Shown piece by piece: positions 8,098 through 16,565 of a stretch of 64,000 nt of DNA. Each line of letters begins with the position of its first letter. The first letter of the stretch is position 1. This DNA comes from Pedomonas sp051304405 (GTDB taxonomy: Bacteria; Pseudomonadota; Alphaproteobacteria; Sphingomonadales; Sphingomonadaceae). The translations under genes and the position numbers were made by a program. The DNA lies in contig NZ_JBPPGG010000001.1 in NCBI RefSeq assembly GCF_051304405.1, forward strand, positions 682,001 to 746,000, written 5' to 3'. The notes below the pieces were generated by a model. The model was given only the letters and a program-made list of their open reading frames with translations. It was not told the origin of the DNA and ran no database searches.

Positions 8098-9228
8098 TCA
8101 CAGCGCCGCGCGATAGAGGGCGCGGGCGTCCTCCAGCCCCACCTCGCGCGGATTGTTCACCAGCAGGCGCGTCTGGTTCATGGCGTCCAGCGCCAGCCGC
8201 TCGATGTCGTCCTCGCCGATGCCCACGTCGCGCAGGCGGCGTGGCACCGCCACATCGTTGCAGAGTTGCTCGATGGCGGCAATGAAGCCGTCCACCCCGC
8301 TTGCCCCCACCAGCGGGGCCAGCTCGGCGTAGAGCGGCCCGGCGGCGGCCCGGTTGAAGCGCAGCACATGGGGCAGCATCAGGGCGTTGGAGACGCCGTG
8401 GGGCACATGGAACAGGCCGCCGACGGGATAGGCCAGCGCATGCACGGCGGCGACGGGCGCGTTGGTGAAGGCCTGCCCGGCCAGCATCGCCCCCAGCAGC
8501 ATGGCCTGCCGCGCGTCACGGTTCCGCCCGTCCGCGCAGGCGGTGCGGATGTTCCCCGCCAGCAGGCGCAGCGCCTCGCGCGCCAGCATGTCGGAGAACG
8601 GGTTCTTCTTGTGCCGGGTGGTGTAGGCCTCGATGGCGTGCACCATGGCGTCGATGCCGGTGGCGGCTGTCACCGAGGGCGGCAGACCGAGCGTCAGGTC
8701 CGCGTCGAGCACCGCCCAGTCGGCGAACAGGGCGGGCGACACCACACCTTTCTTCTCGCCAACGCCGGTGGTGACAATGGCAATGGGCGTCACCTCCGAG
8801 CCCGTCCCCGCCGTCGTCGGCGCCAGCACCAGCGGCAGACGGCGGCCGCGCGCGTTGCCGATGCCGTAGATGTCCTCCAGCCGGTCCCCCGAGCCCAGGA
8901 GATAGGCCGCGAGCTTGGCCGTATCCATCGGGCTGCCGCCCCCGATGCCGACCACCGCGTCCGCCCCGCAGCGGCGGCCCGCCTCAACCGCGGCCTCGAT
9001 CACCGCGACGGGCGGATCGGCCACCACGGCGTCGAACACCGTGCAGTCGAGGCCAGCCTCCCCCATCGCCGCCAGAACGCCGTCCAGCAGCCCCGTGCCG
9101 CGCACACCCGCATCGGTCACCACCAGCACCCGCCCGGCCTTCATGCCGGACAGGATCGTGCCGATCTCGCGGGACGCACCCGGCCCCACCCTCAGGTTCG
9201 CGGGCGTCTGGAACAGGAAATCCGGCAT
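8098..9228 (-). CDS. Iron-containing (group III) alcohol dehydrogenase
   Basis: 376 residues, full length for the family. The NAD(P)-binding motif GGGSPMD lies at 96-102. The metal site is intact: Asp193 and His197 in GIDAMVHAIEAY, His263 in AVHALAYPVGG, and His277 in HVPHG. These enzymes interconvert alcohols and aldehydes or ketones; butanol, lactaldehyde or maleylacetate type substrates are all possible. The thioesterase follows directly, suggesting a small acyl/alcohol metabolism operon. The gene is followed upstream (9229-10200) by about 1 kb without genes. Confidence 0.92.
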   Translation of the reverse strand: MPDFLFQTPANLRVGPGASREIGTILSGMKAGRVLVVTDAGVRGTGLLDGVLAAMGEAGLDCTVFDAVVADPPVAVIEAAVEAGRRCGADAVVGIGGGSPMDTAKLAAYLLGSGDRLEDIYGIGNARGRRLPLVLAPTTAGTGSEVTPIAIVTTGVGEKKGVVSPALFADWAVLDADLTLGLPPSVTAATGIDAMVHAIEAYTTRHKKNPFSDMLAREALRLLAGNIRTACADGRNRDARQAMLLGAMLAGQAFTNAPVAAVHALAYPVGGLFHVPHGVSNALMLPHVLRFNRAAAGPLYAELAPLVGASGVDGFIAAIEQLCNDVAVPRRLRDVGIGEDDIERLALDAMNQTRLLVNNPREVGLEDARALYRAAL

Positions 9229-9370
9229 GGCCTCCCTCCCGGCGGTTCTCTGCCACGCCGCCGAGGATGAAACCGGACGTCCCCGCGCTCAAGCCTGCCC
9301 GCGGGGGGTTTTTGGTGGGTTGGGGAGGAAGGGATTTGAGAGGAGCCGGTTTGCAAGAGGCGGTTTCTTG

Positions 9371-9679
9371 CAGGGGGATCTCGATCCCCCTGTGACCCCC
9401 TTTTCGTTTCAGGGGCCGCGTGTCTGGCGCTTCTTCCGGAAAGGGATGAACGGAACACACCCGGCAGGGAGCCGAGGCGCTTCTGCTGGACGCCGCCACC
9501 CCTGCCTCCGCGCGCGCCCTCTTGGGCACCCCCATCGGCACCCGCTCCGCCCCCCTTCTGACGCCGTCTTCACGTTGAATGATTTTAAGGAGCGGTCTCG
9601 CCGCCCCCTCTTGCCGACCTCCGGTTCGAGACAGGGACGGGCGCGGGCGGACGGGCGCGGCCCGATAAACGAAAGCGGG
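9371..9679 (+). repeat. Dispersed hairpin repeat, locus B copy 1
   Basis: Left hairpin arms CAGGGGGATC and GATCCCCCTG (9371-9392, 2-base loop) run into CCCCTTTTCGTTTCAGGGG then CCGCG. The core TTGAATGATTTTAAGGAGC lies at 9575-9593. The right end GCGCGGCCCGATAAACGAA (9655-9673) is the inverted counterpart of the left end, but no right hairpin follows. It is highly similar to copy 2, about 362 bases further on. No coding signal is convincing: the open frames here change between copies. Confidence 0.8.
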
Positions 9680-9731
9680 CAGTCGGCGTGGCTCCGTGGG
9701 GGTGTTTCTTTGTCCCCGTGAGGTAAGTCGT

Positions 9732-10087
9732 GCAGGGGGATCTCGATCCCCCTGCGACCCCCTTTTCGTTTCGGGGCCGCGTGTCTGGCGCTTCTTCCGG
9801 AAAGGGATGAACGGGACACACCCGGCAGGGAGCCGAGGTGCTTCTCCTGAACGCCGCCACCCCTGCCTCCGCGCGCGCCTGCTCGGCCACGCCCATTGGC
9901 ACCCTCTCCGGCAGCCTCTCCGGCACCGGCTCAGCCCCCCTTCCGGCACCCTCATTCACGTTGAATGATTTTAAGGAGCGGTCTCGCCGCCCCCTCTTGC
10001 CGACCTCCGGTCCGAAACAGGGACGGGCGCGGGCGGACGGGCGCGGCCCGATAAACGAACGGGAGCGCGAGGGTCTGCGACCCTCGC
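9732..10087 (+). repeat. Dispersed hairpin repeat, locus B copy 2, complete element
   Basis: The clearest full copy. Left hairpin arms are GCAGGGGGATC and GATCCCCCTGC (9732-9755). The left inverted end is CCCCTTTTCGTTTCGGGG then CCGCG. The core TTGAATGATTTTAAGGAGC lies at 9961-9979. The right inverted end is GCGCGGCCCGATAAACGAAC then GGGAG (10041-10065). The right hairpin has arms GCGAGGGTC and GACCCTCGC (10067-10087, loop TGC). The two hairpins differ in sequence yet both pair perfectly. Together with copy 1 it fills most of the 970-base gap between the dehydrogenase and rplQ. Confidence 0.82.
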
Positions 10088-10140
10088 ATCACTCCCCTTC
10101 AGGCAACCCATGCCGGGCAGCCCCGGACGGGATATCCCCA

Positions 10141-10173
10141 AAACGAAAACGGGCGGCCCCGAGGGACCGCCCG
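10141..10173 (-). terminator. Terminator at the end of the alpha ribosomal operon
   Basis: CGGGCGG and CCGCCCG arms (10150-10156, 10167-10173) close a hairpin that is followed on the minus strand by TTTTCGTTTT, 28 bases past the rplQ stop. It is the natural end of the rpsM-rpsK-rpoA-rplQ transcript. Confidence 0.8.
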
Positions 10174-10200
10174 CTTTCAAACTCAGGCCGCGTGGGCTGC

Positions 10201-10626
10201 TTATTCAGCCGCTTCCTGCGCCTCAGCCTCGGTGGTGACCGGGCCGCTGTCCTTGCCCTTGGCAGTCACGTCGCGATCGACGAACTCGATGATCGCCATC
10301 GGAGCGGCGTCGGAGGCGCGGATGCCGGCCTTCAGCACGCGGGTGTAGCCGCCGTTGCGCTCGGCGTAGCGCGGGCCGATCACGTCGAACAGCTTCTGCA
10401 CCTGCTGGAGGTCACCCAGGCGGGCGATGGCGAGACGACGGTTGGCGAGGCCGCCCCGCTTGGCGAGGGTCACCAGCTTTTCCACGTACGGGCGCAGCTC
10501 CCGCGCCTTCGGCAGGGTGGTGGTGATCTGCTCGTGCTTGATGAGAGCGGCGGCCATGTTCTTGAACAGGGCGGCGCGGTGGCTGGAAGTACGGCCGAGC
10601 TTGCGGCCGGCAACGCGATGGCGCAT
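10201..10626 (-). CDS. rplQ: 50S ribosomal protein L17
   Basis: 141 residues, with the conserved start MRHRVAGRKLGRTSSHR and the FKNMAAALIKHEQITTTLPKA block. bL17 binds 23S rRNA near the exit-tunnel side of the large subunit. It is longer than the E. coli protein because of a C-terminal extension of about 20 residues rich in Glu, Ala and Thr. It is the last gene of the alpha operon, 179 bases after rpoA, a gap with no other gene. Confidence 0.98.
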   Translation of the reverse strand: MRHRVAGRKLGRTSSHRAALFKNMAAALIKHEQITTTLPKARELRPYVEKLVTLAKRGGLANRRLAIARLGDLQQVQKLFDVIGPRYAERNGGYTRVLKAGIRASDAAPMAIIEFVDRDVTAKGKDSGPVTTEAEAQEAAE

Positions 10627-10805
10627 GGGTCTCTCTCCGTTTGTTCGCGGGGCCGTGTGAGGTACCCCGGACCAGGCCTGGCGGGATCAGGCCCATTTCT
10701 GTTTCGACAGTCCCGCTTGCGGAAAGGCCGGCGCTGGTACGCCGGCCCTCCCTGATTGCTTGCCCGACGCCTTAGCCGTTTCCGGCCCGGGCGTCCAGCC
10801 GGAAC

Positions 10806-11822
10806 TCAGTATTCCTGTTCCAGCTTCTTGGCGAGGTCTTCGATGTTCTCCGGCGGCCAGCCGGGGATTTCCATGCCGAGGCGCAGGCCCATGCTGGCAA
10901 GGACTTCCTTGATCTCGTTGAGCGACTTGCGGCCGAAGTTCGGGGTCCGCAGCATCTCGGCCTCGGTCTTCTGGACCAGATCGCCGATGTAGATGATGTT
11001 GTCGTTCTTGAGGCAGTTGGCCGAACGGACCGACAGCTCCAGCTCGTCCACCTTCTTGAGGAGGTACTTGTTGAGCGTCGGCTTCTCTTCTTCCGGCTTG
11101 GCGGCGACAGCCTTGGGCTCTTCGAAGTTGATGAAGAGCTGGAGCTGGTCCTGAAGGATGCGGGCAGCGTAGGCCACGGCGTCCTCCGGCGTCACCGTGC
11201 CGTCGGTCTCGACGGTCATGGTGAGCTTGTCGTAGTCCAGTTCCTGGCCGACGCGGGTGTTCTCCACCTTGTAGGCCACCTGGCGCACCGGCGAATACAG
11301 CGCATCGATCGGGATCAGGCCGATCGGCGCGTCGGCCGGACGGTTGGCGGCGGCCGGGACGTAGCCCTTGCCGGTATCCACGATCAGCTCCATGTTGAGC
11401 GTCGCGCCCTGGTCAAGCGTGCAGATGACCAGGTCCGGGTTCATGATCTCGACATTGGCGACGGTGGTGATCTGGCCGGCCTTCACCTCACCCGGGCCGG
11501 TGGCCGTCAGGTGCAGGCGCTTGGTGCCTTCCGAGGTCACCTTCACGGCCAGCTGCTTCACGTTGAGGACGATGTCGGTCACGTCCTCGCGCACGCCGGG
11601 GATGGAGGAGAACTCGTGCAGAACGCCGTCAATGCGGATGGCCGTTACGGCAGCGCCCTGGAGCGACGACAGCAGCACCCGGCGAAGCGAATTGCCGAGG
11701 GTCAGACCGAAGCCCCGCTCCAGCGGTTCCGCGACGAAGGTCACCTTGCGGGCCGCGTCGACAGCTTCCTTGACCTCGAGCTTGTTGGGCTTCTTCAGCT
11801 CCTGCCAGTTCTTTGCGATCAC
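10806..11822 (-). CDS. rpoA: RNA polymerase alpha subunit
   Basis: 338 residues. The N-terminal domain, which dimerises and binds beta and beta', contains GFGLTLGNSLRRVLLSSL. An acidic linker (residues about 240-255, PKAVAAKPEEEK) leads to the C-terminal domain (LELSVRSANCLKNDNI, then TEAEMLRTPNFGRKSLNEI) that contacts UP elements and activators. Full length for alphaproteobacteria. Its place between rpsK and rplQ is the standard alpha operon order. Confidence 0.99.
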   Translation of the reverse strand: MIAKNWQELKKPNKLEVKEAVDAARKVTFVAEPLERGFGLTLGNSLRRVLLSSLQGAAVTAIRIDGVLHEFSSIPGVREDVTDIVLNVKQLAVKVTSEGTKRLHLTATGPGEVKAGQITTVANVEIMNPDLVICTLDQGATLNMELIVDTGKGYVPAAANRPADAPIGLIPIDALYSPVRQVAYKVENTRVGQELDYDKLTMTVETDGTVTPEDAVAYAARILQDQLQLFINFEEPKAVAAKPEEEKPTLNKYLLKKVDELELSVRSANCLKNDNIIYIGDLVQKTEAEMLRTPNFGRKSLNEIKEVLASMGLRLGMEIPGWPPENIEDLAKKLEQEY

Positions 11823-11906
11823 GGGTGCACCCCTTAGCTCTTAATATCTCAAGCGGCCGACGCCATCGCCGGCCGCTCCCTGCTTGCAGAAACGGTCGCT
11901 GCGCCG

Positions 11907-12296
11907 TTAGACGCGGCGACGCTTCGGCGGACGGCAGCCGTTGTGCGGGATCGGCGTCACGTCGCGGATCGACGTGATGGTGAAACCAACTGCCTGAAGC
12001 GCGCGCAGGGCCGACTCACGACCCGAACCCGGGCCGCGAACCATGACGTCCAGAACACGAACGCCATGCTCCTGAGCCTTGCGGCCGGCGTCCTCGGCGG
12101 CCACCTGGGCAGCGTACGGGGTCGACTTGCGCGAACCCTTGAAGCCCATCATGCCGGAGGACGACCAGGCAATCGCGTTGCCCTGGGCATCCGTGATCGT
12201 GATCATGGTGTTGTTGAACGAGGCGTTCACATGCGCGACGCCGTTGGTGATGTTCTTCCGCTCGCGACGCTTAACGCGGGTGGTATCACGTGCCAT
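11907..12296 (-). CDS. rpsK: 30S ribosomal protein S11
   Basis: 129 residues. uS11 lies on the 30S platform by the mRNA exit. Clear family blocks are NGVAHVNASFNNTMITITD near the N-terminus and VRGPGSGRESALRAL, then VTPIPHNGCRPPKRRRV at the C-terminus. It is 24 bases after rpsM in the same transcript. No deviation from the family is seen. Confidence 0.99.
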   Translation of the reverse strand: MARDTTRVKRRERKNITNGVAHVNASFNNTMITITDAQGNAIAWSSSGMMGFKGSRKSTPYAAQVAAEDAGRKAQEHGVRVLDVMVRGPGSGRESALRALQAVGFTITSIRDVTPIPHNGCRPPKRRRV

Positions 12297-12320
12297 TCTC
12301 TTGATCCTTTACGGCCGGAC

Positions 12321-12689
12321 TTACTTCTTCTTGCCGGCGATCGGCTTGGCCTTACCCTTGCGGGTACGGGCGTTGGTGTGGGTGCGCTGACCGCGGACCG
12401 GCAGGCCCTTGCGGTGACGCAGGCCGCGATAGCAGGCCAGGTCCATCAGACGCTTGATGTTCATCGCGACTTCGCGGCGGAGGTCACCTTCCACCGTGTA
12501 GCCGGCATCAATGATTTCACGGATCTGGAGAATTTCCGAATCGGACAGCTCGCTTACGCGGCGCTCCCGCGGAAACTTCATCTTCTCGCAGATCTCCTTG
12601 GCCTTCGCCGGGCCAATGCCGTGGATGTAGGTCAACGCGATCTCGACCCGCTTGTTGGTCGGAATGTTGACACCTGCAATACGCGCCAC
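12321..12689 (-). CDS. rpsM: 30S ribosomal protein S13
   Basis: 122 residues. uS13 sits on the 30S head and contacts the P-site tRNA and the 50S subunit through its basic tail. MARIAGVNIPTNKRVEIALT, the GIGPAKA turn and the Lys-rich C-terminus ending KPIAGKKK are diagnostic. It is first in the alpha operon, directly downstream of the promoter at 12781-12808. rpmJ, often near here in other bacteria, is absent from the gap. Confidence 0.99.
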   Translation of the reverse strand: MARIAGVNIPTNKRVEIALTYIHGIGPAKAKEICEKMKFPRERRVSELSDSEILQIREIIDAGYTVEGDLRREVAMNIKRLMDLACYRGLRHRKGLPVRGQRTHTNARTRKGKAKPIAGKKK

Positions 12690-12780
12690 GTTTGATCTCC
12701 TCGTTCCACCCCGTCGGCGGGGCCAACACCCGCGTTGGGCACGCGTTTAATCTTTGTCAAGCCGATTCGGGAAGGCGGGG

Positions 12781-12808
12781 ATTATAGGAAGGCACCCGTC
12801 CCCGTCAA
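12781..12808 (-). promoter_or_regulatory. Sigma-70-type promoter of the rpsM-rpsK-rpoA-rplQ operon
   Basis: On the minus strand TTGACG (12808-12803) and TATAAT (12786-12781) are separated by 16 bases, close to the vegetative consensus. The pair lies in the 132-base gap between adk and rpsM and reads toward rpsM. It implies that the alpha operon has its own start besides read-through from secY-adk. Confidence 0.7.
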
Positions 12809-12821
12809 TCACGGAATCGAC

Positions 12822-13475
12822 TCAGCTCTTGCCGTTCAGGATCGATGCGATCTCGCCATAGACAACGTCTATGTCCGCCATCCCGTCGATCACTCTCAAA
12901 AGCCCCTTCTCCCGATAGTAGTTCGAGATCGGAGCGGTCTTTTCACGATACTCGGCCATCCGCTTGCGGACCGTCTCCTCGTTGTCGTCGGGACGGCGCT
13001 TGAACTCGGTCGAACCGCAGGCGTCACAAACGCCCGGCTGCCGGGGCTGCTTGAACCGGTCATGGTAGCCGGCCCCGCACTTGGCGCAGGAAAAGCGACC
13101 CGTGATCCGCTCGACGAGGGCATCCTCATCGACCGTAAGCTCGATGACGTGGCCCAGTTCCAGCCCCTTGGACGCCAGCATGGCGTCCAGGGCATCGGCT
13201 TGGGCCGTGGTGCGCGGGAAGCCGTCGAAGATGACGCCCGCCTTGGTGTCCGGCTGCTCCAGACGGTCCGCGATCAGGGCCACGATGATGTCGTCCGACA
13301 CCAGCTGGCCCGCATCCATGACCGCCTTGGCCTGAAGGCCAACCGGCGTGCCGGCGGCCACGGCCGCTCGCAGCATGTCCCCGGTCGAGAGCTGCACCAT
13401 GCCGCGCTCGGCCTGGAGGCGCTGAGCCTGGGTGCCCTTGCCGGCGCCCGGCGGCCCGAGAAGGATGATATTCAC
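12822..13475 (-). CDS. adk: Adenylate kinase, zinc-lid type
   Basis: 217 residues. Interconverts ATP+AMP and 2 ADP. P-loop GPPGAGKGTQ at 7-16; AMP-binding region TGDMLRAA and DGFPRTTAQA. The long LID domain carries a four-cysteine zinc site (Cys130, Cys133, Cys150, Cys153), common in Gram-positives and found in some alphaproteobacteria but not in E. coli. Its ATG directly abuts the secY stop with no gap, so translation is coupled. Confidence 0.98.
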   Translation of the reverse strand: MNIILLGPPGAGKGTQAQRLQAERGMVQLSTGDMLRAAVAAGTPVGLQAKAVMDAGQLVSDDIIVALIADRLEQPDTKAGVIFDGFPRTTAQADALDAMLASKGLELGHVIELTVDEDALVERITGRFSCAKCGAGYHDRFKQPRQPGVCDACGSTEFKRRPDDNEETVRKRMAEYREKTAPISNYYREKGLLRVIDGMADIDVVYGEIASILNGKS

Positions 13476-14822
13476 TTAACGTCGCCCCCCGCGCAGCTTG
13501 GCCTTCTTGATGAGCCCCTCATACTGGTGGGCCATCAGGTGACCATGGATCTGCGCTACCGTATCCATCGTGACATTGACCACGATCAGCAGGCTGGTGC
13601 CGCCGAAGTAGAAGCCCACACCCATCTCGGCGATCAGCCACTCGGGCAGCAGACACAGGATGGTCAGGTATCCCGCGCCCAGCACCGTGATGCGGGTCAG
13701 CACATAGTCCAGGTATTCCGCGGTCCGCTGACCCGGCCGGATGCCCGGAATGAAGCCGCCGTAGCGCTTCAGATTGTCCGCCGTCTCCTCCGGGTTGAAC
13801 ACAACCGCGGTGTAGAAGAAGCAGAAGAAGATGATGCCGAGGGCATAGAGCGCCATGTAGAGCGGCTGCCCGTGGCCCAGCAGGGTCGTGACAGTCTGGA
13901 ACCAGCCGTTGCCCTGGCCCGCGCCGAACTGCGCCAGCGTCAGCGGCAGCATGAGCAGCGACGAGGCAAAGATCGGCGGAATCACGCCCGCGGTGTTCAG
14001 CTTGAGCGGCAGGTGCGAGGTATCGCCCTGGAACATCTTGTTGCCCACCTGGCGCTTCGGATACTGGATCAGGATCCGGCGCTGGGCGCGCTCCATGAAC
14101 ACGATGGCGAACACCACCACAACCGCCATCACCATGATGATGATGATGGTCAGCGCCGACATGGCCCCGGTCCGGCCCAGCTCGAACAGCTGGGCGATCG
14201 CGCCCGGCAGGGCGGCGACGATACCGGCCATGATGATCAGCGAAATGCCGTTGCCGATGCCGCGGCTGGTGATCTGCTCGCCCAGCCACATCAGGAACAG
14301 GGTGCCGCCGATCAGCGTGATGACCGTGGTGATGCGGAAGAACCAGCCCGGATCGATCACGGCCGAGATGCCCTGGGTCGCGCCCCAGCTCTCAAGACCG
14401 ATGGCGATGCTGTAGCCCTGGATGGCCGTCAGCGCCACGGTGCCGATACGGGTGTACTGATTGATCCGCTTGCGCCCGCTCTCGCCTTCCTTCTTCAGGG
14501 CGGCCATGGTGGGCGACAGCGTGGTCAGCAGCTGAACGATGATCGATGCCGTAATGTACGGCATGATGTTCAGCGCAATGATCGACATGCGCTCCAGGGC
14601 GCCACCAGAGAACAGGTTGAGCATGCCAAGCATGCCCCCTGCGTGCTGCTGGTAGAGCTGCCCCAGAGCGACAGGATCGATTCCAGGCAGCGGCACAAAC
14701 GTGCAGAGCCGGAAGATGATCAGCGCACCCAGTGTGAACCAGATGCGCTGCTTCAGCTCAGTCGCCTTGGAGAAGGCGCCAAAGTTGATGTTTGCCGCCA
14801 GTTGCTCGGCTGCAGAAGCCAT
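13476..14822 (-). CDS. secY: Preprotein translocase channel subunit SecY
   Basis: 448 residues with ten hydrophobic segments. SecY forms the protein-conducting channel with SecE and SecG. The N-terminus has a family-typical KATELKQRIWFTLGALIIFR start of TM1, and FVPLPGID, NPEETADNLKRYGGFIPGIRPG and LMAHQYEGLIKKAKLRGGRR are conserved cytosolic loops and tail. It is 12 bases after rplO. Its ATPase partner secA is in the same window at 29370-32147. Confidence 0.98.
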   Translation of the reverse strand: MASAAEQLAANINFGAFSKATELKQRIWFTLGALIIFRLCTFVPLPGIDPVALGQLYQQHAGGMLGMLNLFSGGALERMSIIALNIMPYITASIIVQLLTTLSPTMAALKKEGESGRKRINQYTRIGTVALTAIQGYSIAIGLESWGATQGISAVIDPGWFFRITTVITLIGGTLFLMWLGEQITSRGIGNGISLIIMAGIVAALPGAIAQLFELGRTGAMSALTIIIIMVMAVVVVFAIVFMERAQRRILIQYPKRQVGNKMFQGDTSHLPLKLNTAGVIPPIFASSLLMLPLTLAQFGAGQGNGWFQTVTTLLGHGQPLYMALYALGIIFFCFFYTAVVFNPEETADNLKRYGGFIPGIRPGQRTAEYLDYVLTRITVLGAGYLTILCLLPEWLIAEMGVGFYFGGTSLLIVVNVTMDTVAQIHGHLMAHQYEGLIKKAKLRGGRR

Positions 14823-14834
14823 GCCAGATCCGCC

Positions 14835-15293
14835 TTAGGCCACGATCTCGACCGAGCCGCCAGCCTTCTCGACCGCCTCGATGGCAGCCTTGGAGGCACC
14901 GGCAACCTTCAGCTTCAGGGCGGTCTTCAGCTCGCCCTTGGCCAGCAGGCGCACGCCGTCCTTGCCCTTGCCGGCCACACCGGCGGCGCGCAGCGCCTCC
15001 GCGTCCAGCTCGGCGCCGGCAGCGAACTTGCCCGCCTCAACCGCCTTCTGGAGACGGCCCAGGTTCACCTCGGCGTATTCCTTGGCGAAGATGTTGTTGA
15101 AGCCGCGCTTCGGAATGCGCATGTGCAGCGGCATCTGGCCACCCTCGAAGCCGGCGAGCGACACGCCGGACCGCGAGGTCTGACCCTTCTGGCCGCGGCC
15201 AGCGGTCTTGCCCTTGCCAGAGCCGATGCCGCGAGCAACGCGCATGCGGCCCTTGCGGGCGCCTTCGTTATCTTTCAGTTCGTTCAGCTTCAT
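14835..15293 (-). CDS. rplO: 50S ribosomal protein L15
   Basis: 152 residues. uL15 is a late large-subunit assembly protein. The N-terminus has the Gly-rich RVARGIGSGKGKTAGRGQKGQ stretch and the GGQMPLHMRIPKRGF block. It lies in the usual rpmD-rplO-secY order; the 110 bases between rpmD and rplO hold no gene. Confidence 0.98.
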   Translation of the reverse strand: MKLNELKDNEGARKGRMRVARGIGSGKGKTAGRGQKGQTSRSGVSLAGFEGGQMPLHMRIPKRGFNNIFAKEYAEVNLGRLQKAVEAGKFAAGAELDAEALRAAGVAGKGKDGVRLLAKGELKTALKLKVAGASKAAIEAVEKAGGSVEIVA

Positions 15294-15403
15294 GGCTGAC
15301 TCCGTTTCGCTCCGTCACCGCAACCGGATGAATATCGGCCCGGTGAGGTCAGCTTACAACCTTGAAAGGCGGCGGTGCGACATCGGCCGCACCGCCCTCG
15401 TCC

Positions 15404-15592
15404 TTACTCACCTTCGACGCGAACCAGGTGGGCAACCTTGCGCACCATGCCGCGAACCGACGGAGTGTCCTCCAGCTCGCGGGTGCGGTGCATCTTGTTG
15501 AGACCCAGCCCGATCAGCGTTGCGCGCTGGTCCTTGGTCCGGCGGATCGGCGAGCCGATCTGAGTCACCTTGATGGTCTTCTTCTCGCTCAT
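15404..15592 (-). CDS. rpmD: 50S ribosomal protein L30
   Basis: 62 residues. The start MSEKKTIKVTQIGSPIRR and the block LGLNKMHRTRELEDTPSVRG, then MVRKVAHLV identify uL30, which binds 5S rRNA neighbourhood helices of the large subunit. The short length is normal for bacteria. It is 21 bases past rpsE. Confidence 0.97.
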   Translation of the reverse strand: MSEKKTIKVTQIGSPIRRTKDQRATLIGLGLNKMHRTRELEDTPSVRGMVRKVAHLVRVEGE

Positions 15593-15613
15593 TGTTCGCC
15601 TCGTTCGCCCGGA

Positions 15614-16195
15614 TTACTCGGTCTGGGCGTCGGCCTCGACGGCCGCCACCTTGGCGCCAACGTCGCCGCGACGGGCGATGATGTCAGCGATCTTCTTGCC
15701 GCGGCGAGCCGCAACCATCTTCGGGCTCGACTGGTTCACCAGGGCGTTAAAGGTGGCGCGGATCATGTTGTAGGGGTTGTTGGACCCCATCGACTTGGTC
15801 ACCACGTCCTGAACGCCCAGGCTCTCGAACACGGCGCGCATCGGACCACCGGCGATGATGCCGGTACCCTGCGGAGCCGAGCGGAGGAACACCTTGCCGG
15901 CGCCCCAGCGGCCATGAACGTCGTGATGCAGCGTGCGGCCTTCGCGCAGCGGCACGCGCACCATCGTCTTCTTCGCGGCGGCGGTCGCCTTGGAGATGGC
16001 TTCCGGCACTTCGCGCGCCTTGCCGTGGCCGAAACCGACCCGGCCCTTGCCGTCGCCGACAACCACGAGCGCAGCAAAGCCGAAGCGCTTACCACCCTTT
16101 ACGGTCTTGGAAACGCGGTTGATGTGGACGAGCTTTTCGATCAGCTCGTCGCCCTCGCCGCGTTCGCCACGCTGTTCTTTCGGTTCGCGCGCCAT
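15614..16195 (-). CDS. rpsE: 30S ribosomal protein S5
   Basis: 193 residues. uS5 helps mRNA unwinding and decoding fidelity. ELIEKLVHINRVSKTVKGGK, GHGKAREVPEAISKA and GTGIIAGGPMRAVFESLGV are family blocks. A basic, Glu-rich N-terminal leader of about 15 residues precedes the double-stranded RNA-binding domain, common in alphaproteobacteria. It starts 2 bases past the rplR stop. Confidence 0.98.
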   Translation of the reverse strand: MAREPKEQRGERGEGDELIEKLVHINRVSKTVKGGKRFGFAALVVVGDGKGRVGFGHGKAREVPEAISKATAAAKKTMVRVPLREGRTLHHDVHGRWGAGKVFLRSAPQGTGIIAGGPMRAVFESLGVQDVVTKSMGSNNPYNMIRATFNALVNQSSPKMVAARRGKKIADIIARRGDVGAKVAAVEADAQTE

Positions 16196-16197
16196 TC

Positions 16198-16554
16198 TTA
16201 AAACTCCAATCCGCCTTCACGCGCCGCTTCGGCGAGAGCCTTCACACGACCGTGATAGATGAAACCGCCGCGATCGAAGACGACCGCGCTGATGCCAGCC
16301 GCCTTGGCGCGCTCGGCGATCAGCTTGCCGACTTCTGCCGCCGCGGCGACGGTAGCGCCAGTCTTGCCGCGCAGCGACGCGTCCAGCGTCGAGGCAGCCG
16401 CGACAGTGGTGCCCTTGCTGTCGTCGATCACCTGAGCATAGATGTGCTTCGACGACCGGTGAACGGAAAGCCGCGGACGGCCACCCGACTTGAGCCGGAG
16501 CTGGGTGCGAACCCGCTGCCGGCGCCGCTCGAACAATGAGAGACCCTTGGCCAT
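16198..16554 (-). CDS. rplR: 50S ribosomal protein L18
   Basis: 118 residues. uL18 binds 5S rRNA and brings it to the central protuberance. The RRQRVRTQLRLKSGGRPRLSVHRS start, IYAQVIDDSKGTTVAAASTL and the C-terminal FDRGGFIYHGRVKALAEAAREGGL are diagnostic. It is 11 bases past rplF. Confidence 0.98.
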   Translation of the reverse strand: MAKGLSLFERRRQRVRTQLRLKSGGRPRLSVHRSSKHIYAQVIDDSKGTTVAAASTLDASLRGKTGATVAAAAEVGKLIAERAKAAGISAVVFDRGGFIYHGRVKALAEAAREGGLEF

Positions 16555-16565
16555 TGGTGCACCCC

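Noticed and set aside
9229..10200. Minus-strand open frames across repeat locus B
   Set aside because: They change frame between the two copies of the same element and match no known family.
12690..12821. Search for rpmJ (L36) between adk and rpsM
   Set aside because: No short Cys-rich L36 frame exists there; the gene is presumably elsewhere.
12735..15299. Long plus-strand open frame of 854 codons opposite secY, adk and rplO
   Set aside because: It is antisense to clearly conserved genes, and its translation is low in complexity with His, Arg and Gln bias, as expected from GC-rich codon shadows.
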